Shown here: one piece after another, positions 50,303 through 62,118 of the stretch
How the letters are laid out: the number at the start of each line of letters is the position of its first letter
How positions within the stretch are numbered: the first letter of the stretch is position 1
Assembly (NCBI GenBank): GCA_007922195.1
Contig: ML681996.1
Location: 24,620,274 to 24,684,273, forward strand
Source: Podocnemis expansa
Lineage: Eukaryota > Chordata > Testudines > Podocnemididae
Length of the DNA: 64,000 nucleotides
Direction of reading: 5' to 3'
The notes under the pieces: generated by a model
Told to the model about the DNA's origin: nothing
Database searches by the model: none
Seen by the model: the letters and a program-made list of their open reading frames with translations, nothing else
Program-made: the position numbers and the translations under genes

Positions 50303-52725
50303 GCAGCTTACAGTCAGATCTACCTTACTGGAAACCTAATCTTTGTCCAGGGAATATCAACAGCAGAAGAATGGTCCAGCAATTAAAAGGCACTAGTCTG
50401 GGACTTGGGAGACCTTGTTCAATTCCTTGCTTCACCCCAAGGATAAATGTGTAACTTGGGTACTATGAGACCAGGAGCTACTGAATGATCTTAAGTAGAA
50501 GCTATGACTGGTTTATAATCTTACATAGGTACAGTCTGAGCACAGGATTGAGACAGGAACGGCTGGTTGTGAGCATTGTTCTGATACTGCCTCCTTCAGT
50601 AGCCTTGCCCAAGTCAATTAATCCAACAGTTTCCCGACTTTAAAATAGAATTAATATGTAATTACAACATAGTGGTGGAATGAAATTAATTGAAAATCTC
50701 TTTTTAAGATGTTTTGAAGCGGTGAAGTGCTCTATTACAAAGTCAAGTTGCTTAAGACCAAAGAAGTCAAAAGGTTTTAGGAGATGAAAAATGCATTTCA
50801 CAATTATTATTAAAGTTGTAAAATGGGCAATTTCAGCTTAAAAATATAAAGTTACTGAACATCTCTGGGTGACAGAGAGCACCACTTCTTATCTGATGCC
50901 GTCTCCTGGGCATGCTCTTGAAGTCAACATCCCATCCCATGATCATATGCTACGCTACCATCATTATTTCTCTGGTCTGCGGTTCCTCTCTTGTCCCAGG
51001 AGCCACAGCATCCCCTTAATGACTCGGCCTTCAGTGTTCCCCTCTACTGGGGAGTAGTCCTCCAAGTTCTCTGTCACTCCCAAATGATCCAGGCAGTCTT
51101 CCCATTCACTGCCCTGCCAGTCTAAGCCATGCCTTCGGTGGCTGGTAAGGAAATCCAGACTTGCCATCTAGTAGGTGTACCAGCTCCAAACCCTCCTCCC
51201 TCTTACCAGGGAGTAACTGCTCATTCCCAGCAGCTGCCTCTATATCTTGCCAGTTTCCTGCCATTTTAGCCCTGTGATGCCCCCACCTCTCTTCCAGAGT
51301 CCTTGTTTCTGTACTGCTGGTATTGCTCACACTCAGTTTCCTGCTCACTGACTCTTCCTCCAGGTGCCGCCAGTGGAGTTAATAGGCCTACTTGGCCACC
51401 ATAACCCTTTCCAGTCCTGTGTGGGATAGGTATCCCATCAAGCTATGGTTTAAAGACACTATTGCTCAACGTTAGAAGGAATTTATTTTGGGAACAGCTT
51501 GTTTAGAACACACAGCACAGTAGGCAGAGGCTGTTCTTTGGTGTGAGTACTCAGGGATGCATATCAGTTGGTTGAGCTGCTAAATAATGGCAAAGATATT
51601 TACATTTAACATCTTGCAGAGGGCTTCATATCCCAAGACTTAGTGCTCTGGCACTGTACTTGAGATGAGTACATTATAAACCATTTTAAGGTGAAAGTTA
51701 AGAGATTAACATCAAACCCTCAGTTGCTGTAAATCAGCACGGCTCCACTGATTTCAGTGTTGCTACGTGGGCTTACACCAGCTAAGGATCTGCTCTTGAA
51801 AGAAAACTGAAGGAGCTAATAGCATAAGGAAAAAGTTTTCTTGACGTACCTTACAAATGGGAAGCATGCAGGAGGCCAGCAGGGCATAAAGAGGGCAATC
51901 AAAAAGACTTAGTTTCGCTGCACTCTAAATGAAGTATTTCCAATGTTCTTCACTTCAGAGAGTCAAGTGGAAATATCTACCCCTGGGCTATCATCAGATT
52001 TATTTTTTATTTTTTTTAAAGGACTGAAGAACTCAAAAAGAAATTGAATTGGTATACAGTTACTGAGATGAGCTGGCATTCTGAATGATCTAAATAGCTA
52101 AGTACGACAATCTGTATCATTAAAGATTGCTGCTGTCCTGATGGCCCTTGATACACTCTTCTTTGTTAAACAGAGCACCTGAGATAGTATAATTTGCTAA
52201 TTACTCCTCTTTAGGTTAATAACAAGGCATCTGAGGGAAGACCAGACAGACCTAACGTTACATTGTTCTGATGTAGCAGTTCCCATGATCCTTGCCATTT
52301 TTTAAAAAATAAGACCTGAACCCTTACCTTAGATAAAGTCTTATTCAATGAAGACCACTGAAGTCATTGGAGGATTTGGCCTGAATAAGAAATGATGAAT
52401 GATTCCCTGAAAGTAAAACCAGCTGGTTATGATGCCGTGTGTAATTAGGTTGGACGATTGATTTATTTTGCTTTTTTTAAAATGTCTCTGGGGATCAGAT
52501 GTAGCCATGAGGCTCTTGAGCTAGAGCTAACTCTTGTATAAAGATGGCATCTAGGTCCAATTCTGTCTTTTAGGTCCCAGATGGTGCAGTTAACTGCTTT
52601 ACTCTGTTTCTGGCTGAGACTGTAGCAATTCTGAGAGCAAGCTGGTTGCAATTTGATCCAGCTATGGTAAATAATAGCCGCATGAGGAAAGCAAACTGAA
52701 GATCTGTTGAAGCTTAGGTCTTGTC
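50303..52725. other. Intergenic DNA, nothing recognised
   Basis: Both strands give only short chance readings with no family motif. A stretch at 51715-51800 (TAAATCAGCACGGCTCCACT, CTTACACCAGCTAAGG) resembles an old dispersed amniote repeat but is too diverged to name. Confidence 0.4.
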
Positions 52726-53400
52726 TACATTACAGAGTTTTGTCACAGCAAGTTATGTCAGTGATCAAAAAGCGCAATAATTACACCAATGCATGTTTAT
52801 ACAATGTTTCTCCTGTCAGCGGAGCATGTCCACAGTTAGTGCACTAGCATCAACAGTGAGAGCAGTGAACTATGGGTAGCCATCCCACTGAACAGCTTGC
52901 CATCTTCTGCAGTTGTAAGAAGGCAGAGTAGATTGTAGTGCATTTATAGGTATGGGCTCAACATCACATGATGCAGTTTTCTCAACCCATCGTTCCCTGC
53001 ATTTCCAGCTGCGTTTTTACAGAATTTTTCAGTGGGCATTGTCTGAAAGCATGGATCCTCCACAACTCTCCACTGTTCTTGTCACTGTTCTAATCATCTT
53101 ACGGATGGTCATGCAGTATATCGTGAGCTCCCAGTCTGAACAGCAGTCAGAGGTGCCTGACCTGTTCTGTGCCATGTAAAGAAACAAAATCTGCTTACTT
53201 ATGACATTCATGGAGTGAGTGCACATGGTGGACTGTCACTTCTGAGCTCAGAAAACAAGCACTGAGTGGTGGGACTGCATTGTTATGCAGGTCTGGGATG
53301 ACAAGCAGTGGCTGCAGAATGCCATCTTCCTGGCAATGCCATGCTTTGTTAACCTGCTGTCTTACATGAAAATTTTGATCATTCCTGACCATGATTTGTA
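52726..53400 (+). mobile_element. Harbinger-like DNA transposon remnant
   Basis: The left part TTGTCTACATTACAGAGTTT resembles ends of common turtle DNA elements. At 53267-53370 a reading gives WWDCIVMQVWDDKQWLQN and continues without a stop, close to the N-terminal WW-x-WDD-x-WLQN block of Harbinger (HARBI1-like) transposases as I remember it. Upstream frames are broken, and no catalytic DDE region is present before 53400. The right end was not found. Confidence 0.45.
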
Positions 53401-55029
53401 GAGTGTAAATGATCCAGTAGCCTCTAGATTTTAAGTGCAGCAGCCATTAATAATATTAGTGTAAGGGACTATTAAAAATTGATTATCTTTCAGAGTAAGT
53501 TTTTATTAAATACTAATTAAAAACACACACACAATGTGTGGTAGGAAGGTGGATAACAGTAAAGGGCAGTGTAGGAGCTCATAGCTGTGTGTAAGTCCAG
53601 CTATCATTTTGGGAGGTGCCCAAATGGTCGCTGTCAATGGGGTGCTGAGATGGGTTGTACTGAGCTTGCAAGGAATATATAGAAGGATTTGGGGGAAGAC
53701 ATAGCAAGCAGTTTTGTATCAGCTGTGGTGGGGGGGATGGGAGTGTGATCAGGCATGTATTCAACCTGCATTGTAATTAGGAACTTCAGCATCTCTTGTT
53801 CGCCCTCCATCACTTTTATCTTCGGCTCCTGGCCCATGAAAATTTGCTCCTGGCTTTCCTTTCTGGCCTGCCTGCCCATTTTATAATTTCCATTTAAATG
53901 CTCTACATTCTTATTTTTTGGCCTCTGTGAATTGAAGCAACTCTCAAAACACAACCTCCTTGCTTATCCTTAGTCTCTTCCTTATCTGGCAGTTGTGCTC
54001 CACCAGTGTGTGGTTCCCAGAAGGTCATATTTGCAAAAATGCAAGAAACAATAAACAGAAGAATTATTGTTAGTGCACTCACAACAACAATGAAGAATTA
54101 CAGTGAAATACTAAAGTATGAATGAGTTTCTCATTGTGCCTTGGCAAGCACACAACTCAGTGACTGGCCTAAATATGTAAGTCCAGACCAAGGTTGGGAA
54201 TGGGGTTGCTCAAGATGGAGCACAGGGTCTTGGTGGTTTTTTAAGGGGGCTAGGGACCAAATTGTAAATTGTGCCATAATGTTCCACAGGCAAGGCTCAT
54301 TGAAGCTGATATCTCACTCTTGAAAGTAAGCAAGGACGAAACGCCTGTTTGCAGCTTCAGACTGGGTCCCCATGCTTTCTTACCTGTGTGCCACTTTGGT
54401 CCCTGCACGAGTGATTGCCGGTTGGTGCGGGAAAGTTTCTTACAATGGGGGAACGAGCTCTGCCAAAGAACCTTCTACAGAGGATTGGTAAATACCTTCT
54501 CGGGACCCAGCTGTAATGCTGCCATGGGGCTACAAAACTGGAGCAGGCTCTTTGCTGTAGTCAAGAGGATGGGAGATCAGCACCCCCCCCCCCCCGGCTG
54601 TATCCGGGAGCACAGCAGAGTGCTTCACCAGGGTCCATAGGTGCTCAGATCCTTGCTGGAGCCAGAGGAAGAGGAACGCTTATCTCCCATCCCCATTGCT
54701 GCAGAAGGCAGCCACTGCCTAGGAACCCAGCTGGAGCACGTGGGAATACAGGATGCATGTGGTTTCTCTGCTGCAGCCCAGGGGGCACAGGAGACCAGCA
54801 AGGAGGGAGTCAGTCTCCTCTCGGAGCTCCTTCCATCTGTCTGGCTGCAGTGAAGGCACTGGGAGGCTTCTCGTGGAGAATGGTGGCCATTAAGGGTTGT
54901 AAAAATATCAGCCCTTCAGCCAAAAAGGTTGAGAACCATTGAACTACAGCATCACCTCACAGCAGTGCAAGGAAGGGAAGCAATCAGGCAGGGAGAGGCA
55001 CTGGGCAGGTGCTTGGAGTGAAGTTTTTT
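53401..55029. other. Intergenic DNA with hAT right end and unclassified repeat-like sequence
   Basis: A short CA run is at 53523-53535. A C13 run is at 54583-54595. A hAT right terminus (AAAAAGGTTGAGAACCATTG) ends at 54942, but its left partner was not found. The 54260-54620 block has moderate GC content and a long open reading without recognised motifs; it may be an unclassified mobile element. Confidence 0.4.
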
Positions 55030-55125
55030 GTAATATACAATTCAGGGAAGTTTCTTGTGAAATTTCTTGTATTACACAACCCAGGGAAGTTTCTTGTGTA
55101 ATTTCTCCTATTGCACAACCCAGGG
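55030..55125 (+). repeat. Minisatellite, ~39-bp unit, about 2.5 copies
   Basis: Two adjacent units share CAGGGAAGTTTCTTGTG, AATTTCT and CACAACCCAGG, followed by a partial third unit (CCCAGGGG). A weaker version (GAAGTTTTTTGTAATATACA) precedes them. Confidence 0.75.
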
Positions 55126-57530
55126 GAAAAATGGCAGATCATTAAAGATAATGGAAAGACATTTTTTAACTAAAAGGAGAACCTCAATGTTGGAAAACTA
55201 AAGAAGGAGGGAGTTTCCCCTGCTCTGTGGACAGAGGACTTTCCACAGTGTCAGAGAGAGAGAAACAAAGTGCACACCCAGTTAGAAGGGAAGGCGTTTG
55301 AAGTGGTGAAGGCTTTGCTGCACAGAGGTCTGTCATCTAAGGCTGTGTCTACGCTACAGAGTTCTTCCAGAAAAGGTTTTGGCCACTTGCAGAGCCACTG
55401 CTCACGCACACACTGCTGTCATTTGGTCGGTTGACTGCATCCTCACTAGGACCACTTCCACTGACCTAAGTGGCAATGTGGGAGAGTGGAGGGACCAATC
55501 TCAGCTTCCTGCAGGGAGCTCATCGACTCTCTGCTGCCATCACCACCACCCCCAACACACATCCCCCTTTGCAGGGTCCAGGTACTGTGGCTGCAGCCCT
55601 GTGCTTCCCCCGGGGACAGCAGCTGCTGCCTGGACTGCTCCCATCCAGAGCCTTTCTGCCGTTACTTCTGGCTCCTCTTGCCCTGCTCACAGGCTGAGAA
55701 GGGGCAAGACTAGGAGCCGGCAGCAGCAGTTCTCAGGCTGACAAAAATCCCAAGGCTGCTGTGCGCCAAGGTTCTCCATCAGGGTGTGCATGAAACAAGA
55801 ACAGAGGGCATGCTGGGAAACTGTTCAGAGGCAATATGTAACTCATATTAGAGAAGGGAAGGTAGCTAATATAGAAGTATAAAGCCTGAAGTTACATCTT
55901 TATGGTTATTTTCTTTGTTGTTTGTATGTGTGTTTTTCTTACTATTTCATCTTTGAATCAGTATTTTTGCCATTATTTTTATTTTGCCCTTAACAAACTC
56001 CTGTTGTGCAGTCTGAATGGATTATGGTCCCAAAGGGATGGATAAGTGAGGGCAAGTTTCACTGCTTCAGAACTGATGAACCAGACGGGAAAAGTCCAAG
56101 TGTCTAGTGGTAAGAAGTGGGGAGACTTGGGACCAAAAATGTCACCCTGCAAAAAGTAAGCAGGTGAGTGGAAGCCATAATGAGACCTTTATGCTTGTGG
56201 GCTGACAACTGGTGTCAGAGCTCAGAAAAAGAGCAGCATAGCGTTAAGGCACCCAAAGTTACCAGGCAGACAGTTGTGGAATCTCGTCTTGGTGTAGGTC
56301 AGCCCCCAAAAGTCACAGTGGGGTACTCTACAATCTTTTTGCAACAAGCAGGTTCGTGGCTGTTGCTGGTGCATGGTGGAGTTTGCTGTTGGGTCTCTGT
56401 ACAATTTGTGTTTATAAAAGAAGTATCAAGGGCAATGAGAGCACAGAATAGCCATCTTTTAAAACTATTTAACAAATACAATTGTAAAGAAGCTATGAAT
56501 GTTTCCAGCTTCCTGGGAAGTGCTACACAGTGAGAACTGAAGTTAAATAACTACAGGGAAAATACTGCTCTGCAGGGAAAATAATTTCTACAGAACCTGG
56601 GGGGAGGATCACATGACTTGCAAGCTGCTCTCACTGATCAGCATCTGACTTGGCCAGCAAGCCAGCCAGCTACTTCAAAAAAATTCTTGAAATTCCTTCA
56701 TTCTAAGAGCTTGGGATAAAAATCACTTTGTGAGTGGGAAGACGGAGAGCTAGGCCTTCAGTAAGAGTGTGCGTGCGTGTGTGTGTGAGAGAGTCAGAGA
56801 GAGTGAGACTGGAGGATGGATGTGGGTTTTGTTTCTAATAGGGAAGGAAAGCAAAAAAAAAAAAATAAGCCTTGAAGCTCATCTAGTACTGGATAGCAGT
56901 AAGGGAAAGACCACAGCACAACTGTCCAAGGGTTCAAACTGAAGATCCACTGGAAGTTTAGCCTAGTAGTTCAGACATGTGTGGTAGCCAGGCAGCAAAT
57001 AATACAAGATAAATCATTCAGAATTGGTTCAGTATCCAAGTGAACATTCAGTGCATTGCAAAATCCAAATGCCTTTTTCCATGGGTTATGCCACACAGCT
57101 AAGAGAACAACAGTTTTGACCTCTGTACAGGCATTTACGCGTTCAAATGGACTCACTTAGACAAAGATACTTGGACTTAAATATCGCTTTCACCTAAATA
57201 ATCTAGTATCCACTTGATGTTTGATCTAGCTATTTCCCTCACCCTGTAATAGTATAGAGAGTAGATGAGATCTAGGTTTCAGATTCTATCAGAGAATGCA
57301 TGACCCTTTTCTGTGATTATCTGGGATTAAGTTCATTTGCCCATTTCCTTTCCCTGCTTAAATGGAGTGACTGAGGATGCAAATATGCACTGTCTCAAGA
57401 GCTGGGGACTTGAGATTAGCAGGCACTGAGGAATCCAGCTTGGCCGTGGGATCCTTTTCTCTCTCTTCTCAGCTGCCATCTTGGCTTTACAGCAAGTCTG
57501 GTTACTAGTGTTGTTGAAACCCAGGTGCAT
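55126..57530. other. Intergenic DNA
   Basis: A sequence at 55340 (GTGTCTACGCTACAGAGTTC) resembles the left end at 52726 and may start another DNA-element fragment. A GT/GA-rich microsatellite lies at 56768-56815. An A run is near 56852-56864. No gene is recognised. Confidence 0.4.
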
Positions 57531-57538
57531 TCCTAAGG

Positions 57539-57709
57539 CAGGGGTCTCAAACTCAAATCACCTTGAGGGCTGTATGAGGACTAATATGGTGTTCCAAAGG
57601 GCCGCACCACTGAAACCTTTTCAAACGATGGTATTGCAAATATTGATAGTGATAGTGTCATTGTGGGCTGCGAGAAATAACTTCAGTGGCTGTGAGTTTG
57701 AGACCCCTG
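57539..57709. mobile_element. hAT-type MITE, 171 bp
   Basis: Perfect 17-base inverted ends CAGGGGTCTCAAACTCA / TGAGTTTGAGACCCCTG and a perfect 8-base duplication TCCTAAGG (57531-57538 and 57710-57717). Body A/T-balanced, non-coding. One of the best-preserved elements in the window. Confidence 0.93.
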
Positions 57710-57717
57710 TCCTAAGG

Positions 57718-60119
57718 TGTTCAGAGGAAGCGTCTCATCAGGCTACTGAAGAGCCAGTTCTCAGGCAGGAGTGCTGGAACAGTTTTTATGCTGGGGGATG
57801 CTGACAGCCAAACTGTAAACCTGCATGTAATGGAAACCACTTGAAGCCAGGGAGTTCAGCAGCATGCGTGCACACACCCTGCTCCTCTGGCTCACTTCTT
57901 GTTTGAGCACATATGGTGTCAGGCATAGTATCCTCTTTTAGGAATAGCCTCTGCACTCATGTGGGTCTGACTTTATGCACAGGCACTGCACAAGCATGTT
58001 GATTCACCGGTGGCTGCAGACAGATTAGGAAGCTCCAGAGTCTCTCTCTAATTCACACTGTTATCTTACTCTCTTCACATCCCTAGTCATTTTGCTTCTT
58101 TTGAAGCTTGCTATATTTCCTCAATTCTCAGTGTGCTGATTAAAGGCTCTCAAGTTCCATGCACAAAAATTAATATAGAAACCAACTCCCTGAGGCATGC
58201 TGTACCTGTGTGCACTGTGAAAGCATGATCTTATTTCTGTTTGCCTCATCGTCCTTTTTATCTTTTTTCTCTCCCTAGTCAGGTGGTTGGTTGTTTTTCC
58301 ATCTATATGAATGTATCAATAGTGCCCACAGGTCCCAGTCAGATCTGACATGAAACAACAATAATCCCAACCTCAAAGTGCTTATCTTAAAAGTATTTAT
58401 GATCATTTAAGTTTTGGGCATGTCTTTGTCTAGAAAGGATGATGCAAATTTATAGTGTGTGTACACAGTAATTTTGATTTTAAGCTTAATCTTTGTAGAT
58501 TTATTTTCTTCAGAAGGGACCATTATGACATGTTTTCTAATACTAAGTCTATGCTTTCTCATGGCTCTCCTCTGAACCCCTTCTACAAAATTTATGATCA
58601 TACAAACTTCTGTATACAGAAGTATATATAACTTTTCTTTTTCTCTCCACCCTCTGCCCCTGCTCCCCCAATCAGCTAAGATTTATCATTTTGCTTTTTA
58701 ACTATTTGGTAATGTGAAGTGGGCTGCATGTTTTACTGCTTCAGATTGAGATTTATGATCACTCCATAGTCTAATGGTACTTATGGCAATCCTAAAGACA
58801 ACAAGTAGACCATTATAAGATGAAAGACCAGCCATTTTCATTTGGAAGCTGTTTTCTTGTCCAGATGGAATGAACCGTCCACTGTAAATAGTAGTCATAG
58901 TGAACATATTGGATTTCTTTCCACTTTCTTTTAAGTAGTTCATACAGGTTAAATCATTCATTTTTAACCAAAATTCTCTAACCTGACAATTGTTTTTAAT
59001 GCTTATTTATAAAGGTTAAGAACCATCACTGTTCTTCAGTTCAGTACAAAACTAGCAGAAAGCTGTACATTGTCTCAAGGAAGGATGCTAGTTGAATTGT
59101 CTGCCCAACTACGGCAGCTTGTTCTGTGCTTGTGATAGGGCTTGGAAAGGAAGTGGGGCACATTGGTGGTCTCTTGGATCTTCCCTATAAGAGATCCCCC
59201 CCCCCACTCTTAATGGTAATTTATGGCCAGCTGCCTTCAAAGAAGAGCTGACTAAGGACAGAGCTGAAGTCCAGTTAGACCTTTTCCTCTCATCTGCATT
59301 ACTCTCGCTTGAGCGAAGCTTTTGTTTGTTCAGTTAATTCACTCTGGATTTTCAAATCCCACAGCTGTAGACTAGAGGCCTGCTCAGTCCTATTTTTAAA
59401 GCCCTATCTGAGAGAGCTGAATTGTCCACAGACCTGACACAACCTCAGCTTGACATGTCCTCAAGAACCTCCATCAGCACTGCTACCCCCACTGCCTGGT
59501 CCTTGGGACATGGGTGGGGGTGAGTCTTCCCACTCCCCATATGCCATCTCCTGCCTGTCCATTGGCACCCCAGTGACTGCACGCCCTACTCCAGCCAGCC
59601 ATCACTGTGTCACTGCACTGTGTAGTGAGAGGCACTGTGGCTCTTCGGCACACTTGCTCCACAGTGAACATAGTGCAGGGAGGTGGACGTAGCCAGTGGA
59701 AGCAGGGCACACAGTCATCCCCATGCTGTGACCCCACAGGCAGGAGGACGTGGATCAGGGATGATCTGAGCCCAAGGGGGGTCAGGTTGTTTTCAGACCT
59801 GACCTGACCTAACACAGCATTTGTACTTGAATGCAGAGCCATAACTCCGGCAGGGCAAATGGGGCTTTGCCCCAGGTGCCTCGGAGCAGATCCATTGAGC
59901 TGCTCTATCAAAGGGTATGTTCTGTGCTGTTGGCTCCAGGCGCTGCTTATTGTAAGGGGCGTATTCCAAGCAGAATGTGCCCCAGGTGCCAAAAAGGGTA
60001 GTTAAGGCTCAGCTTGAGTGCCAGCGTCTCTACCGTAAACTTCTGTTCAATGGGGGTGATTCTCAGCAGGATTCTCGCTGCTCATTAAGGCTGTGGCAAA
60101 TGAGCCATCACCACATGGC
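57718..60119. other. Intergenic DNA, nothing recognised
   Basis: Mixed composition, with C runs near 59199-59209 and a moderately GC-rich stretch at 59450-60000. No conserved protein motif on either strand. Confidence 0.4.
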
Positions 60120-60490
60120 GTACGTCTACACTGGAGCCTTAGATCGACTTAAGGAAGGGTAAGTCAACCTATAGACTTCTACAGCCACATTGGGATTTTA
60201 TTAAGTCAACATAAGAGCTTCCTTAAGTCAACTTAATAACACCACCTCTTAAGGTCAACTAAAAGCTTAAGTTGACCTTATTAAGTAGACTTAAGCCAAG
60301 GTAGATAAGGAAAGCCATTAAGTTGACCTAACTGGCCTCCAGCTACCCACAACATACCTCTCCTCTATCAACCTCGCATCTGCCAATGTGGACACAGGCA
60401 GTTGACATGAGTTTTCAATGTGGGCTCGCTACATCATTTTAACGAGGTCGACTTTATGTCAACTTAACAGAGTCTCCAGTGTAGACATAC
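60120..60490. mobile_element. MITE with GTCTACACTGGAG termini
   Basis: Left end GTACGTCTACACTGGAG and right end CTCCAGTGTAGACATAC are inverted repeats with one mismatch in 17. CATGGCG lies on both sides (60114-60120 and 60492-60498). The interior is full of short palindromic AAGTTGAC / GTCAACTT words. Superfamily uncertain (hAT or Harbinger type). Confidence 0.75.
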
Positions 60491-60498
60491 CCATGGCG

Positions 60499-60844
60499 AT
60501 TCAACTGAAGATGCTTCCTTGATCTGTAACAATCATGTACAATCTGTTGGGATACAGTTATATCTAGTAACCATAGCTTTACTACCTGTTGTACCCTAGC
60601 AACTAGGATTGTCCACGACTCTATTGTGCTAGGTGTTTGTATAAACAGAACAAAGAGCTGACAAGTCAAATATAAGGCAAGAGACAACAGACGGATCCAG
60701 ATGGACTGATGGGGGAGTGCATGGGAAAAATGAGACTATTGATCAACATGATAGGCTAGATCCTGGGTTGTGTTAAGACAGCTACGTATTGTTACTTGTC
60801 AGAGCTGCCCTAACACCAGCTTACCCAGCCACTGACAAACTCTC
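60499..60844. other. Short non-coding spacer with old repeat
   Basis: 60625-60715 (TTGTGCTAGGTGTTTGTATA, AACAGAACAAAGAGCTGACA, GCAAGAGACAACAGACGGAT) looks like a dispersed amniote repeat whose opposite end is echoed at about 11825-11870. Confidence 0.4.
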
Positions 60845-62118
60845 CCCGTGTTGTGGGAGCCTCAGACATATAGAGCCTCGGTAGACAGGCCAACATCACC
60901 ATTCTCCTCCTGGGTGTGGCTGGGGCATTCAGGTACCTGGCTGCGAAGATGGTGTCTTGGCTCCGAAGATGGTGTGGTCAGGAGGGATTTGGCTTCCTTG
61001 ACCATGGAGTACGGTTTCAGGACAGAGGATTGATAGGCAGAGATGGCCTTCACCTGTCCAAGAAGGGGAAGACCATATTTGGGCACAGACTGGCTGACCT
61101 AGTGAGGAGGGCTTTAAACGAGGTTCAACGGGGGAAGGAGACCAAAGCCCACAGGTAAGTGACAATGTGGGTGATCTGGGGGGAAGGGATGGAACTTGGG
61201 GGGTGCTGGGACTGTAGCACCAGGAATAAAAGAGAAGGTAGTTGGAACATGGGGGGCAATCAAATAAATGTCTTAAGTGCTCTACTGAAGCCCGAATATG
61301 TGAGGAGAGTGGGGGAGGAGAATTCCAAGAAAAAATGCAAGGAGGTTTATGTAATAGAATTGGAAAGCAACATGACAAAGTAGGGCAATCGGCCAGGTAT
61401 CTTAGGTGCCTATACACTAATGCGAGGAGCCTGGGAAATAAGCAGGAAGAATTGGTAATACTAGTGCAAACAAGGAACTATGATATCATAGGAATAACGG
61501 AGACGTGGTGGGATAGTGTGCACGACTGGAGCTCTGCCATGGATGGGTATAAACTGTTTAGGGAAGAAGAGGGGGAGGAGTAGCACTATATGTAAAAGAG
61601 CTCTATGACTGCTCAGAGCTCCATTATGGAAGTGGAAGCTGCCAGTAGAAAGTCTGTGGGTTACATTGAGAGGGGAAAGCAACAAGGGGGATGTTGTGGT
61701 GGGGGTCTGCTATAGACCACCAGACCAGAAGCAGGAGGTGGATGAGGTGTTCTATGGACAAATAGCGGAAGCTTCTAGATCACAGGCCCTGGTGCTGATG
61801 AGGGACTTCAATTACCCTGACATCTGCTGGGAGGCCAATACAGCAGTGCATGGGCAATCCAGGAAATTTTTAGAGTGTGTTGGGGACAACTTTCTAGTTC
61901 AAATGCTAGAGGAAACAACTAGGGGCCTTGCACCGCTCGACCTGCTGCTCACAAACAGGGAAGAATTGATCAGGGATGTAGAGGTAAATGGCAAGCTAGG
62001 CAGTAGTGACCATGACATGGTTGAGTTCAGGATGCTGACTGAAGGAAGGAAGGAAAGAAGCAAAACAAAAACCCTGGACTTCAAAAAAGCAGATTTTGGC
62101 TCCCTCAGGAGCCAAAAT
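60845..62118 (+). mobile_element. CR1 LINE, plus strand: ORF1 end and endonuclease, truncated
   Basis: At 60916-61158 the end of ORF1 carries FGFLDHGVRF and DGLHLSKKGK, the DxxH box of the SGNH/esterase-like domain of CR1 ORF1. The ORF2 endonuclease follows: N-terminal half at about 61380-61583 (YTNARSLGNKQEEL, GITETWW), then a frameshift, then the C-terminal half at 61666-62118 (GVCYRPP, RDFNYPDICW, GSSDHDMVEF). The usual Gly before DFN is Arg. It stops at 62118, where an opposite CR1 begins, before any RT. Confidence 0.85.

Noticed and set aside
55379..55741. A 120-codon plus-strand reading, Pro/Ser/Cys-rich
   Set aside because: No domain, and it overlaps readings in other frames in a GC-rich patch after a DNA-element-like end.
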